DNA of 34,228 nt, from positions 1 through 34,228 of the forward strand of contig JBFWMP010000013.1 in NCBI GenBank assembly GCA_050251575.1, written 5' to 3'. The position numbers were made by a program, and so were the translations under genes. Origin of the DNA: X23 sp050251575. Lineage in GTDB: Bacteria; Bacillota; Clostridia; SK-Y3. Positions 1 to 8,048 of the stretch are shown here, piece by piece. The notes beneath the pieces were generated by a model. It saw only the letters and a program-made list of their open reading frames with translations. It was not told where the DNA came from and ran no database searches. Position 1 is the stretch's first letter. Every line of letters starts with the position of its first letter.

Positions 1-5
1 ATCAT
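1..5 (-). CDS. Start of a second gene, cut by the window edge (possible AbiEii-type toxin)
   Basis: Only the ATG (positions 5-3) and two more bases are in the window. The ATG overlaps the TGA stop of the AbiEi-like gene in an ATGA junction. A GGAGG ribosome site lies at 17-13 on the minus strand, 7 bases before it, so a translationally coupled gene is very likely. In AbiE systems the gene after the antitoxin encodes the AbiEii nucleotidyltransferase toxin. That identity is inferred from position only. Confidence 0.45.
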
Positions 6-607
6 ATGAGTACCTCCAAGTAGGTTTTTATCATTTTAAAGATTCTAAGTTTCTCCGCATATTCTGTGAGCCGCTGTAAATTTTTCTGAGGTTTTAGAAT
101 ATACCTTTCCATCACCTCTTTAACTATATCTACACCGATCTTATTCCGGTATATAACGGCATCACACACCGTTTTTTCAAGATCATAGATTTTAATTTTG
201 TATCCTTGAATTTTTACTTCAATAATACCTGTATCAAAGCGTTGCTTTGACAAATATACTATTCTGATGGGCGGATAACTTGGCAGTACTGGCTTACGCA
301 TTGTTCGTAGAATAGCAACGTTATATTCCTTTGGTATATATGTCGTAAGCTCGTGAAAGCTTAGTGCAGAAAAAAGGCATAATACCCCCTCCGGCACAAT
401 ACCCGCCACCTCTACCATTTCATTATATTCTTGCTGAAGATGTGTCCATTTATATAGACCTCTCTTAACACGTTCAAGTCTTCCGTCTGAAAGCAAAAGA
501 CCTATATCATAAGTATTAAGTCCGTAGCTTTTCAATCTTTCAGCAGAAATAAACAGCTCATTTTTCTCAATGATCTTAGATACAAGCTCTTGTTTGTCTT
601 TTGTCAA
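2..607 (-). CDS. AbiEi-family antitoxin / transcriptional regulator
   Basis: The protein is about 201 residues. The N-terminal third (residues about 3-55) reads as the winged-helix domain of type IV AbiEi antitoxins: a short helix, then a segment ending GRLERVKRGLYKW, which matches the family pattern of a wing followed by 'xVxRGxYxx'. The rest resembles the AbiEi C-terminal domain, with a DLEKTVCDAV segment typical of the family. AbiEi proteins repress their own operon and neutralise the AbiEii nucleotidyltransferase, and the gene overlapping the stop codon here would be that partner. The longest frame begins with GTG at 616, but that GTG lies inside the sequence AGAGGTGAT, a near-perfect ribosome site. 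The TTG at 607, 6 bases after it, is the better start. The family call is fairly secure. Whether this is a working toxin-antitoxin pair cannot be decided because the partner is cut off. Confidence 0.75.
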   Translation of the reverse strand: MTKDKQELVSKIIEKNELFISAERLKSYGLNTYDIGLLLSDGRLERVKRGLYKWTHLQQEYNEMVEVAGIVPEGVLCLFSALSFHELTTYIPKEYNVAILRTMRKPVLPSYPPIRIVYLSKQRFDTGIIEVKIQGYKIKIYDLEKTVCDAVIYRNKIGVDIVKEVMERYILKPQKNLQRLTEYAEKLRIFKMIKTYLEVLI

Positions 608-625
608 GCTTATCACCTCTTAATT

Positions 626-651
626 TGCATGCACTAAAATCTTTATGCATA
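626..651 (-). promoter_or_regulatory. Paired 8-base palindromes upstream of the AbiEi-like gene (possible operator)
   Basis: TGCATGCA at 626-633 and TATGCATA at 644-651 share the core TGCAT, and their centres are 18 bases apart. They lie immediately upstream of the ribosome site of the AbiEi-like gene. AbiEi proteins are known to bind repeats in their own promoter, so autoregulation is plausible. Binding is inferred. Confidence 0.35.
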
Positions 652-882
652 CGTTTTGTTAGTATTTTAGCATATTTTAGGAAAATATACAATTATAAAA
701 TAAGATGCTGTAGATAATATTACTACTCTAAAAATCAAGTAAAATATTGAAAAAGTCTGGGAAAATCCTAGATAACTATGCATTGAAACTATATGGATTA
801 ACTTAAAATTACATAAATGTGGTTGAAAATATTATACATTTAAAGCAATACATATCTCCCATTTAGTTCACATAATATAATT

Positions 883-920
883 CACGAAAGACTGTTGCAA
901 TAAAGCAATAGCCTTCCGTG
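883..920 (-). terminator. Imperfect hairpin downstream of nrdJ
   Basis: The arms are 883-898 and 905-920 with a 6-base loop. Read on the minus strand the stem has 13 Watson-Crick pairs, 2 G-U pairs and 1 mismatch. On the plus strand the wobble positions become A-C mismatches, so the structure suits the minus-strand transcript, the one nrdJ makes. No U-run follows and it is about 150 bases past the nrdJ stop. It may be an mRNA end structure rather than a classic terminator. Confidence 0.4.
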
Positions 921-1067
921 CTAGATGTTTGAAGAATTTGAGTATATCTGTCTTGTAAACTTAAGAAATAATTAATTCAAATTAAATTTGATTTTATAAT
1001 AATTTTACATAATGCAAATGCTGAATTGCTTAAGTATCAAGGTCTTCAAGTGTAATATCCGAAGGAA

Positions 1068-3383
1068 TTAACCGCATTTAGAGTATCCGCAGTTTCTGCA
1101 AATCACGCACCCGCCTTCATGCTCTACAAGCTTACCGCAGTCAGGACAATACTTGCCTACAGCAACTGATTCAAGTTCAGTGTTATCACAGGAACTATTT
1201 GCGGCACACACTTCATAATCAGAAGCAGCATTAGTCTTTTCTTTTATAGTCAATGGCATATCTTTATCACCATTGCCATTTTGCAGCTTCATTACCTTTT
1301 CGATAACTCTTGCAATGGCATCCGGACAAGACATTACCTTCAAATCACGTTGTCTGATAGTTGAAGGGCATCTTATTCCTTTTAACTGTTCTACAATCGC
1401 CTTTACATCCATACCTGACCTTAAAGCAATAGAAACCAGTCGGCTGGTCGCTTCAGACTGTGACGGGCAGCCCCCTGCTCTTCCAGTGTTTGTAAACACC
1501 TCGCAAATACCATCTTCATCATAATTTACTGTGATATAAAGATTGCCGCATCCGATCCCTACCTTTTCAGTAAAACCGGTAGTAATACTTGGTCTAGGTC
1601 TTGGCATAATATGTTCATTCATCTGCCCCTGTTCTTCTTCTTGACCAGCTTGACCAGCTTGTTCCTTACCCTTCACTTTGCCGATATTGAGCACCTGCAA
1701 GTCCCGACTGCCATCCCGATAGCTGGTTACGCCCTTGCAACCGGTCTTATATGCAAGCTTAAATACGTCTGCAACTTCATCACGTGTTGCGTCATTCTTA
1801 AAATTTACAGTTTTAGATACTGCATTATCGGTATATCTTTGGAACGCTGCCTGCATTTTAACATGCCATTCCGGAGAAACCTCATGGGCTGTAACAAATA
1901 TCTCCTTCAAACCCTGAGGAATTTCATTAAACTCATCGATATGCCCCACCTGCGCAATCTTCTTCATCAGATCTACTGAATAAAAACCTTGTTCTACGGC
2001 AGTCTCGTTAAAAATAGGATTAACCTCTATTAATTCATCATTATCCATGACATTTCTTATATAAGACAATGCAAATACCGGTTCAACACCACTAGAAACT
2101 CCCGCAAGAATGCTAAGTGTTCCGGTTGGTGCAATGGTAGTAATCGTTGCATTTCTCATCTTTACACCTAAAGCCTTATATATGCTTTTGTCATATAATG
2201 GAAAAGTTCCTCTTTGTTCTGCTAACTTTATAGTCGCTTCTCTGCCCTTTTCACTGATAAAATGCATGATTCTCTCCGCAAGCTGTATCCCTCTAGAAGA
2301 GTTATAAGGTATGCCCAACTTGAATAATAAATCAGCAAATCCCATGACTCCTAATCCAATCTTTCTGGTAGCCTTAGTTACTTCATCAATTTTCGGCAGT
2401 GGATATTTATTAATATCTATCACATTATCAAGGAAATGTACTGCCTTACTTACTGTAATCTCCAGTCTTTCATAATCCACTTCGAGCTTACTGTTATTCA
2501 TCTTTGTCATGATGGCTAGATTGATTGATCCCAAGTTGCAAGATTCATAGGGTAACAGCGGCTGCTCGCCGCAAGGATTAGTACTTTCAATTTCTCCTGC
2601 TTCCGGCACCACATTATCTTTGTTTAAACGGTCTAAAAAAATAATACCCGGTTCACCGTTCTTCCATGCCGAATCTACAATTTTATTGAAAACTTCCCGG
2701 GCATTTAACTTCCCGACTACCTCTTTAGAATGAGGATCTATCAGATCATAAGTATTATCATTTTCGGCAGCCTTCATAAAATCTTCGGTCATGCCTACAC
2801 TAATATTGAAATTGTTAATTTCAGTATTCTCTTGCTTGCAGGTGATAAACTCCAAAATATCCGGATGATCTACTCTAAGAATGCCCATATTGGCCCCTCG
2901 TCGTGTACCACCCTGCTTTACCGCTTCAGTTGCAGCATTAAAAACCTTCATAAAACTTATCGGACCACTGGCTACACCACCGGTAGAATTAACCGTAGAT
3001 CCCTTTGCTCTCAAACGAGAGAAGCTAAAACCTGTGCCTCCGCCGCTTTTATGTATCATGGCTGCATTTTTTATCGCCTCAAATATTCCTTCCATACTAT
3101 CTTCTATAGGAAGAACGAAACACGCACTCAGCTGTCCTAACGATCTTCCCGCATTCATAAGTGTGGGAGAATTCGGAAGAAATTCGAGATTAACCATCAT
3201 ATCATAAAATTCTTCTTCAATTTTGCTTATATCGCTATTTTTATCATAAATCTTATCCGCTCGTGCAACCGCACTTGCAACTCTTTTGAACAATTCATCC
3301 GGAGTTTCTAATAACTTACCCTTCTCATCCTTGGCTAAATACCTTTTTTCTAATACCTTGACAGCATTTTCACTTAGATTCAA
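1068..3383 (-). CDS. nrdJ: Adenosylcobalamin-dependent ribonucleoside-diphosphate reductase (class II)
   Basis: This enzyme reduces ribonucleotides to deoxyribonucleotides with a cobalamin-generated thiyl radical, independent of oxygen. Visible motifs are SACFVLP (first redox cysteine, about residue 88), NPCGE at about 269-273 (radical cysteine and catalytic glutamate) and a PTGTLSILAG loop. A TSCPD domain follows, and a cysteine-rich tail (CPDCG, then CVICRNCGYSKC) probably delivers electrons or binds zinc. The frame is open to 3452, but the best start is TTG at 3383, preceded by AGGAG at 3396-3392, giving 771 residues. That start also puts the promoter and both predicted NrdR boxes upstream of the gene. 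No separate radical-generating subunit is nearby, as expected for class II. No cobalamin riboswitch can be seen, though the upstream sequence stops at a scaffold gap. Confidence 0.95.
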   Translation of the reverse strand: MNLSENAVKVLEKRYLAKDEKGKLLETPDELFKRVASAVARADKIYDKNSDISKIEEEFYDMMVNLEFLPNSPTLMNAGRSLGQLSACFVLPIEDSMEGIFEAIKNAAMIHKSGGGTGFSFSRLRAKGSTVNSTGGVASGPISFMKVFNAATEAVKQGGTRRGANMGILRVDHPDILEFITCKQENTEINNFNISVGMTEDFMKAAENDNTYDLIDPHSKEVVGKLNAREVFNKIVDSAWKNGEPGIIFLDRLNKDNVVPEAGEIESTNPCGEQPLLPYESCNLGSINLAIMTKMNNSKLEVDYERLEITVSKAVHFLDNVIDINKYPLPKIDEVTKATRKIGLGVMGFADLLFKLGIPYNSSRGIQLAERIMHFISEKGREATIKLAEQRGTFPLYDKSIYKALGVKMRNATITTIAPTGTLSILAGVSSGVEPVFALSYIRNVMDNDELIEVNPIFNETAVEQGFYSVDLMKKIAQVGHIDEFNEIPQGLKEIFVTAHEVSPEWHVKMQAAFQRYTDNAVSKTVNFKNDATRDEVADVFKLAYKTGCKGVTSYRDGSRDLQVLNIGKVKGKEQAGQAGQEEEQGQMNEHIMPRPRPSITTGFTEKVGIGCGNLYITVNYDEDGICEVFTNTGRAGGCPSQSEATSRLVSIALRSGMDVKAIVEQLKGIRCPSTIRQRDLKVMSCPDAIARVIEKVMKLQNGNGDKDMPLTIKEKTNAASDYEVCAANSSCDNTELESVAVGKYCPDCGKLVEHEGGCVICRNCGYSKCG

Positions 3384-3397
3384 TTTTACCACTCCTG

Positions 3398-3413
3398 ATT
3401 CTATATTTTGTAT
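3398..3413 (-). promoter_or_regulatory. Predicted NrdR box, proximal
   Basis: The 16 bases match 12 of 16 positions of the published NrdR box consensus acaCwAtATaTwGtgt, with the core CTATATTTTG. The site lies directly upstream of the nrdJ ribosome site and starts exactly 32 bases from the distal box, the three-helical-turn spacing at which NrdR boxes usually occur in pairs. Confidence 0.65.
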
Positions 3414-3429
3414 CAATGTGAAAAATATT

Positions 3430-3445
3430 ACACCATATATTGTAT
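3430..3445 (-). promoter_or_regulatory. Predicted NrdR box, distal, overlapping the -10 element
   Basis: ACACCATATATTGTAT matches 14 of 16 positions of the NrdR consensus. It overlaps the predicted -10 hexamer and transcription start of nrdJ, so binding would block initiation. NrdR is the dATP/ATP-sensing repressor of ribonucleotide reductase genes; its gene is not in this window. Confidence 0.75.
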
Positions 3446-3466
3446 CACACATGAAAAAGCTGTCAA
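3439..3466 (-). promoter_or_regulatory. SigmaA-type promoter of nrdJ
   Basis: A perfect -35 TTGACA (3466-3461), a 16-base spacer and a -10 TACAAT (3444-3439) lie 56 bases or more upstream of the TTG start. Confidence 0.75.
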
Positions 3467-3486
3467 TATTTTTAGAAATATTTCCT

Positions 3487-3586
3487 NNNNNNNNNNNNNN
3501 NNNNNNNNNNNNNNNNNNNNNNNNNNNNNNNNNNNNNNNNNNNNNNNNNNNNNNNNNNNNNNNNNNNNNNNNNNNNNNNNNNNNNN
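3487..3586. other. Scaffold gap (100 N)
   Basis: Exactly 100 N, the usual placeholder for a gap of unknown size. It removes the beginning of the plus-strand gene that ends at 3793 and anything further upstream of nrdJ. Confidence 0.95.
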
Positions 3587-3793
3587 TCTGAAAATCAGAT
3601 ATTAGATATATGCTTGAGCGAAATATGTCGAGAATTCGACATTCAGAAACCCTTGTGGTTTCCGGTACACAAGAAAGATTTTGCTGTTTATGGGAGAGCT
3701 TCCTTTAAGGCAGATGCATTTATGGAACAAATAGATTTTGATATTTTTGAAATAGAGCTAATAAGGGATGAGAAAAAAAAGAAAAAGCAATAA
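3587..3793 (+). CDS. C-terminal fragment of an unidentified protein, 5' end lost in the gap
   Basis: From the first base after the gap a frame stays open for 68 codons to TAA at 3791-3793. The fragment is mixed and soluble-looking, with a PLWFPVHKKDFAVYGRASF segment, an acidic DFDIFEIELI stretch and a lysine-rich tail (KKKKK). The stop codon lies inside the terminator shared with gdhA, which supports a real gene ending here. I do not recognise the family. The compact size and pattern recall short conserved hypothetical proteins of Clostridia, but no function can be given. Confidence 0.6.
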   Translation, partial: SENQILDICLSEICREFDIQKPLWFPVHKKDFAVYGRASFKADAFMEQIDFDIFEIELIRDEKKKKKQ

Positions 3794-3816
3794 GGAAAAA
3801 TCCTTATTGCTTTTTC
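3781..3816. terminator. Bidirectional terminator between the plus-strand fragment and gdhA
   Basis: Perfect 16-base arms (3781-3796 and 3801-3816) around an AAAA loop. The arms end in A/T runs, so a U-run follows the stem on either strand. It serves the convergent gene pair. Confidence 0.85.
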
Positions 3817-3828
3817 TTTTAGTGTTAT

Positions 3829-5178
3829 TTAATAAGCAATTCCATGAGCGTACATGGAGATCGCAATTTTCATAAATCCAGCGATATTTGCTCCAACAAC
3901 AAAATTTCCTTCATGACCATATTCTTTAGCAGCAGCTGCTGAATTCTTATAAATATTAACCATAATATCCTTCAATTTAGCATCCACTTCTTCAAAAGTC
4001 CATGAATATCTCATGCTGTTTTGACTCATTTCAAGAGCTGAAGTAGCAACACCACCAGCATTAGCAGCCTTAGCAGGTCCAAAGAGCATACCGTTCTTCA
4101 GGAATACTTCAACAGCTTCTGGAGTTGAAGGCATATTCGCACCTTCTGCTACTGCAAAACAACCATTTGCAAAAAGTTTCTTAGCAGCTTCTTCATCCAA
4201 TTCATTTTGAGTAGCACACGGAAGTGCAATATCACATTTGATTGACCAAATACCTGCACATCCTTCATGATATTCTGCATTTGGATGATAGCTAAGATAT
4301 TCTTTGATTCTCTTTCTTTCTACTTCCTTGATTTTCTTCACAGTATCTAGTTTAATACCTTCTGCATCATAAATATAACCATTGGAGTCACTTAATGCAA
4401 CAACCTTAGCACCCAATTGAGTTGCCTTTTCCGTTGCATACATCGCAACATTACCGGAGCCTGAAATTACTACGGTAGAATCTTTAAAAGATTTACCTGC
4501 TGCATTCAGCATTTCTTCGGTAAAATAACACAAGCCATATCCGGTAGCTTCAGTTCTTACAAGACTTCCGCCATAAGTCAGTCCTTTACCTGTCAAAACA
4601 CCGGTAAATTCATTTTTAATTCTTTTATATTGTCCATACATATACCCAATTTCACGGCCACCTACACCAATGTCTCCTGCCGGCACGTCAGTATCAGCAC
4701 TGATATGTCTTTGAAGCTCAGTCATAAAACTTTGACAGAATCTCATCACTTCATCATCTGATTTACCCTTAGGGTCAAAATCAGAACCACCCTTAGCACC
4801 ACCGATAGGAAGACCGGTTAAAGAATTCTTAAATGTTTGTTCAAATCCTAAGAACTTAATGATACCTGCATAAACAGATGGATGCAATCTCAAGCCGCCC
4901 TTATAAGGTCCAATCGCACTGTTAAACTGTACTCTAAAACCTCTGTTAACCTGAACCTTACCACTGTCATCTACCCAAGGCACTCTGAAATAAATCATTC
5001 TTTCAGGCTCAACAATTCTGTCGATGATACCGGCTTTTACGAATTCCGGATGTTTTTCTACAACCGGTTCCAAGGACTCTAGTACCTCTTTAACTGCCTG
5101 ATGAAACTCGGGTTCAGCCGGATTTCTCTTGATAACGGTTTCCATTACTTCTACTAAGTAAGCATTTTTAAAAGACAT
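3829..5178 (-). CDS. gdhA: Glutamate dehydrogenase, probably NADP-dependent
   Basis: It interconverts glutamate with 2-oxoglutarate plus ammonium. At 449 residues it is full length for the hexameric small GDH family. The N-terminal substrate domain shows GPYKGGLRLHPSV (90-102), the active-site lysine in PIGGAKGG (K129) and AGDIGVGGRE with the catalytic aspartate (D169). The nucleotide domain has GSGNVA (240-245). The strand-2 end reads ALSDSNG, as in NADP-type enzymes such as E. coli GdhA, rather than the pattern of NAD-type clostridial GDH, so I infer NADP(H) and a role in ammonium assimilation. The ATG at 5178 follows a GGGGGT ribosome site. The gene has its own promoter and terminator. NfnAB, an NADPH source, lies immediately upstream. 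Confidence 0.95.
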   Translation of the reverse strand: MSFKNAYLVEVMETVIKRNPAEPEFHQAVKEVLESLEPVVEKHPEFVKAGIIDRIVEPERMIYFRVPWVDDSGKVQVNRGFRVQFNSAIGPYKGGLRLHPSVYAGIIKFLGFEQTFKNSLTGLPIGGAKGGSDFDPKGKSDDEVMRFCQSFMTELQRHISADTDVPAGDIGVGGREIGYMYGQYKRIKNEFTGVLTGKGLTYGGSLVRTEATGYGLCYFTEEMLNAAGKSFKDSTVVISGSGNVAMYATEKATQLGAKVVALSDSNGYIYDAEGIKLDTVKKIKEVERKRIKEYLSYHPNAEYHEGCAGIWSIKCDIALPCATQNELDEEAAKKLFANGCFAVAEGANMPSTPEAVEVFLKNGMLFGPAKAANAGGVATSALEMSQNSMRYSWTFEEVDAKLKDIMVNIYKNSAAAAKEYGHEGNFVVGANIAGFMKIAISMYAHGIAY

Positions 5179-5296
5179 TTCATTTACCCCCTATATTTTA
5201 ATTATTGGTGTTTGCTGACTTTATCCGTTTCCCCAAACAGACTAGTCAAAACTCATATTACATAGTCAATAATACAAGTTCTCAAAACTTACTATA

Positions 5297-5325
5297 ATTA
5301 TATTGCACATAATTAAAATTTGCAA
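5297..5325 (-). promoter_or_regulatory. Predicted promoter of gdhA
   Basis: TTGCAA (5325-5320), a 17-base spacer and a perfect TATAAT (5302-5297). The leader to the ATG would be about 110 bases. I see no riboswitch fold in it. Confidence 0.6.
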
Positions 5326-5509
5326 TACTTTTTATTTAAAATTTCAAATTTGATATCAATATTTTTTTACTGTCAAAACACATTAAATCCGCTAACATTA
5401 ATGAAACTAACACTTATCCTTATGGTATATTGTATACATTCCTATTCTACTTGTTCTTAATAGAATCTATTTTGCAATAATTGCAAGAAAAATTGCAAAA
5501 TAGCAAACA

Positions 5510-5564
5510 AATAAAGCATGGGAGTATACTAGACTTCGATACTAGTATACCCTCATGCTTTATT
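5510..5564 (-). terminator. Terminator of the nfnAB operon
   Basis: Arms of 23 bases (5510-5532 and 5542-5564) pair with only two wobble positions around a 9-base loop. On the minus strand the stem is followed by a U-rich stretch. It lies 40 bases past the nfnB stop. Confidence 0.75.
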
Positions 5565-5603
5565 ACTATTTGCTATTTATTCATCATCAAATATTTATTT
5601 TTA

Positions 5604-7001
5604 TTATTTACCTTTTCCAATTATTTGTTCATTAATAGCTTTAGCTGCAATTTTCCCTGCTCCCATCGCAAGTATTACAGTAGCTGCGCCGGTAACAGTA
5701 TCTCCGCCGGCATATACTCCAGGCTTACTTGTAGCACCGGTTTCTTCTTCTACAATGATACCACCCCATTTATGGGTTTGTAATCCTTCTGTAGTCGACT
5801 TAATAAGCGGGTTAGGAGATTGTCCTATAGCGATAACTACAGTTTCTACTTCTACTTCATGCTCGGATCCTTTTTTAGTGACAGGTCGTCTTCTTCCCGA
5901 AGCATCAGGCTCACCCAATTCCATCTCAACACACTCTATCGCCCGTACCCAACCATCTTCTGTTCCCAGTACCTGTGTAGGATTGGTCAAAATCTTAAAC
6001 TGAATGCCTTCTTCCTTTGCATGATGAACTTCCTCTAATCTTGCAGGCATTTCAGCTTCCGAACGCCTATAAATAATATATACTTCTTCTGCTCCAAGTC
6101 TTTTCGCACTTCTGGCAGCATCCATTGCCACATTTCCTCCGCCTACGACTGCAACTTTCTTTCCTACCCTTACCGGAGTATCACATTCAGGGAATTTATA
6201 TGCCTTCATCAGATTAATTCTAGTTAAAAATTCATTGGCAGAGTAAACTCCATTCAAACTTTCTCCGGGTATCTTCATAAAACTTGGAAGCCCTGCACCA
6301 GAGCCGATAAATACTGCTTCAAAACCTTCTTCCATTAATTCATCAATGGAATATACCTTTCCAATAACCATATTGGTTTTTATATCTACGCCTATTTCTT
6401 TTAGGGCATCAATTTCTTTTTGTACAATCGCCTTTGGCAGTCTGAATTCAGGAATACCATACATTAACACACCGCCAGGAGTATGAAAAGCTTCAAAAAC
6501 AGTAACCTCATATCCTAATTTTGCCAAATCTCCTGCACAAGTCAAACCGGCAGGTCCGGCTCCGATTACAGCAACCTTTTTACCATTAGGTTGTATCTCA
6601 ACTTTCTCATCTTTACCATGCGCCATATGCCAATCAGCTGCGAATCTTTCAAGTCTGCCTATTCCAACCGATTCACCTTTTTTAGCTCTTATACATAATT
6701 GTTCACATTGCGACTCTTGTGGGCAAACCCTGCCACATACAGCAGGAAGAGCATTCGTTTCCTTTATCTTATTATATGCAGCTTCAAAATTTCCTTCAGC
6801 AATCAGGTTAATAAACTCAGGAATTTGTACATTTACAGGACATCCTTGTACACAAGGCTTATTTTTGCATTGCAAGCACCGTTGTGCTTCCTCTTTTGCC
6901 ATTTCCTCAGTATAGCCTAAAGCTACTTCTAAAAAGTTTTTATTTCTTATCTGCGGATCTTGCTCAGGTATACTTACTTTCTTTAGCGACATGTTAGGCA
7001 T
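5604..7001 (-). CDS. nfnB: NfnB: large subunit of NADH-dependent ferredoxin:NADP+ oxidoreductase (gltA-type, GltD-like)
   Basis: It has 465 residues, normal for the family often annotated 'NADPH-dependent glutamate synthase, homotetrameric'. An N-terminal domain with two [4Fe-4S] cysteine sets (CLQCKNKPCVQGCP at about 41-54 and CGRVCPQESQCEQLC at about 89-103) precedes an FAD site (VIGAGPAGLTCAGDLA) and an NADPH site (VVGGGNVAMDAARSAKRLG). Its start overlaps the end of the upstream gene by 8 bases. That partner is the sulfide/dihydroorotate-dehydrogenase-like flavoprotein, which is the NfnA arrangement, so I call electron bifurcation (NADH plus 2 reduced ferredoxin giving 2 NADPH) rather than glutamate synthesis. 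No glutamate synthase large subunit is present in the window. Confidence 0.88.
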   Translation of the reverse strand: MPNMSLKKVSIPEQDPQIRNKNFLEVALGYTEEMAKEEAQRCLQCKNKPCVQGCPVNVQIPEFINLIAEGNFEAAYNKIKETNALPAVCGRVCPQESQCEQLCIRAKKGESVGIGRLERFAADWHMAHGKDEKVEIQPNGKKVAVIGAGPAGLTCAGDLAKLGYEVTVFEAFHTPGGVLMYGIPEFRLPKAIVQKEIDALKEIGVDIKTNMVIGKVYSIDELMEEGFEAVFIGSGAGLPSFMKIPGESLNGVYSANEFLTRINLMKAYKFPECDTPVRVGKKVAVVGGGNVAMDAARSAKRLGAEEVYIIYRRSEAEMPARLEEVHHAKEEGIQFKILTNPTQVLGTEDGWVRAIECVEMELGEPDASGRRRPVTKKGSEHEVEVETVVIAIGQSPNPLIKSTTEGLQTHKWGGIIVEEETGATSKPGVYAGGDTVTGAATVILAMGAGKIAAKAINEQIIGKGK

Positions 7002-7839
7002 TATTTATACCCCCCATCCTACATTCATGTCTATCACCGGAGAGCTTCTCATGTTCTTTATACATACGCTGCCTTCTCATTGCTTCATCGAAATCTACTA
7101 AATGCCCATCGAAGTCAGGACCATCTACACATGCGAATTTCGTCTCTCCGCCTATAGTCACACGGCACCCGCCGCACATTCCTGTTCCATCTATCATAAC
7201 CGGATTCATACTGATAATAGTTTTAATCCCATATTGTTTGGTTAAATTGCATACTACCTTCATCATGATAAGAGGACCAATAGCAATAACCAAATCATAC
7301 TCATTACCTTCTTCAATCAACCCTTTGAGCATATCAGTTACAAAGCCTTTGTTTCCATTTGAACCATCGTCAGTAGCAATAACTACTTTGTCGCTTACCG
7401 TTTTTAATTCATCTTCAAGGATAACCAAATCCTTATTTCTAAACCCGGCAATAGAATGTACTTCTGCCCCAAGGCCGTGAAGCTTCTTTGCTTGTGGGAA
7501 AGCAATTGCTGCCCCCAATCCGCCCCCAATAACAGCTACTTTCTTATATCCCTCTAAATGTGATGCTACTCCTAATGGTCCTACAAAATCCAGGATACTA
7601 TCCCCTTCATTCATAGCACCCAAAAGCTTTGTAGTCTTTCCGACTTCTTGGAATATGATAGTAACCGTACCTTTTTCTCTATCATAATCTGCAATAGTAA
7701 GCGGGATTCTTTCCCCCTCATCATATACTCTCAATATGATGAACTGACCGGGCTCTGCTTTTTTTGCTATTGCCGGCGCATAAACATCCATCAGTTTAAC
7801 CTGAGAGTTCAATACTTCTTTTCTAGTTATTTTATACAT
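6994..7839 (-). CDS. nfnA: NfnA: FAD/NAD-binding small subunit of the Nfn transhydrogenase
   Basis: It belongs to the sulfide/dihydroorotate dehydrogenase electron-transfer family of ferredoxin-reductase-like proteins. An N-terminal beta-barrel FAD domain contains PGQFIILRV and RIPLTIADYD. It is followed by an NAD domain (VIGGGLGAAIAFPQAKKL) and a C-terminal [2Fe-2S] cysteine cluster (GTGMCGGCRVTIGG, then FACVDGPDFDG). The frame is open to 7935, but the ATG at 7839 directly follows a GGGGAGGG ribosome site and matches the family N-terminus (MYKITRKEVL), giving 281 residues. It heads a two-gene operon with nfnB, with overlapping ends and its own promoter. In the complex it carries the NADH-oxidising FAD. 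Confidence 0.9.
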   Translation of the reverse strand: MYKITRKEVLNSQVKLMDVYAPAIAKKAEPGQFIILRVYDEGERIPLTIADYDREKGTVTIIFQEVGKTTKLLGAMNEGDSILDFVGPLGVASHLEGYKKVAVIGGGLGAAIAFPQAKKLHGLGAEVHSIAGFRNKDLVILEDELKTVSDKVVIATDDGSNGNKGFVTDMLKGLIEEGNEYDLVIAIGPLIMMKVVCNLTKQYGIKTIISMNPVMIDGTGMCGGCRVTIGGETKFACVDGPDFDGHLVDFDEAMRRQRMYKEHEKLSGDRHECRMGGINNA

Positions 7840-7961
7840 CTTGACCCTCCCCAATTGCAAGAGATTCCCAATACTCCTGCAAAATATAAATAATATGTTG
7901 CGTATACCAACCCTTAAAACACATGATATAATCAAGTATACAGTATTTCTAAGCTATATAT

Positions 7962-7990
7962 AATATAACTTATTTTTGATACTTTTTCAA
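7962..7990 (-). promoter_or_regulatory. Predicted promoter of nfnAB
   Basis: TTGAAA (7990-7985), a 17-base spacer and TATATT (7967-7962), each 5 of 6 to consensus. The predicted leader to the nfnA ATG is about 115 bases. Confidence 0.6.
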
Positions 7991-8048
7991 GTATAAATGT
8001 TAAATTATTAACACTACCATATTTTTATTAATAGTTACTTTAATTTCT

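Larger units (their letters stand above)
617..1067. other. AT-rich spacer between abiEi-like gene and nrdJ
   Basis: No coding frame with a ribosome site is visible in these 451 bases. They hold two short palindromes next to the antitoxin gene (626-651) and one long imperfect hairpin (883-920) downstream of nrdJ. The rest is AT-rich without clear structure. Confidence 0.6.

Noticed and set aside
1273..3207. Several plus-strand open frames of 60-136 codons opposite nrdJ
   Set aside because: They are frame shadows of a fully convincing nrdJ; none has a ribosome site or a recognisable family.
3430..3486. Possible cobalamin riboswitch in front of the B12-dependent nrdJ
   Set aside because: The transcript starts near 3431 and the leader is too short; no B12-box-like sequence is seen. 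Regulation is better explained by NrdR boxes.
5179..5296. Small stem-loops in the gdhA leader as a riboswitch
   Set aside because: Only short, weak stems are visible and none matches a known glutamine or other riboswitch layout.
5604..7001. Reading the gltA-like gene as a glutamate synthase small subunit
   Set aside because: No large subunit is present, and the coupled partner is the NfnA-type flavoprotein, so NfnB is the better call.
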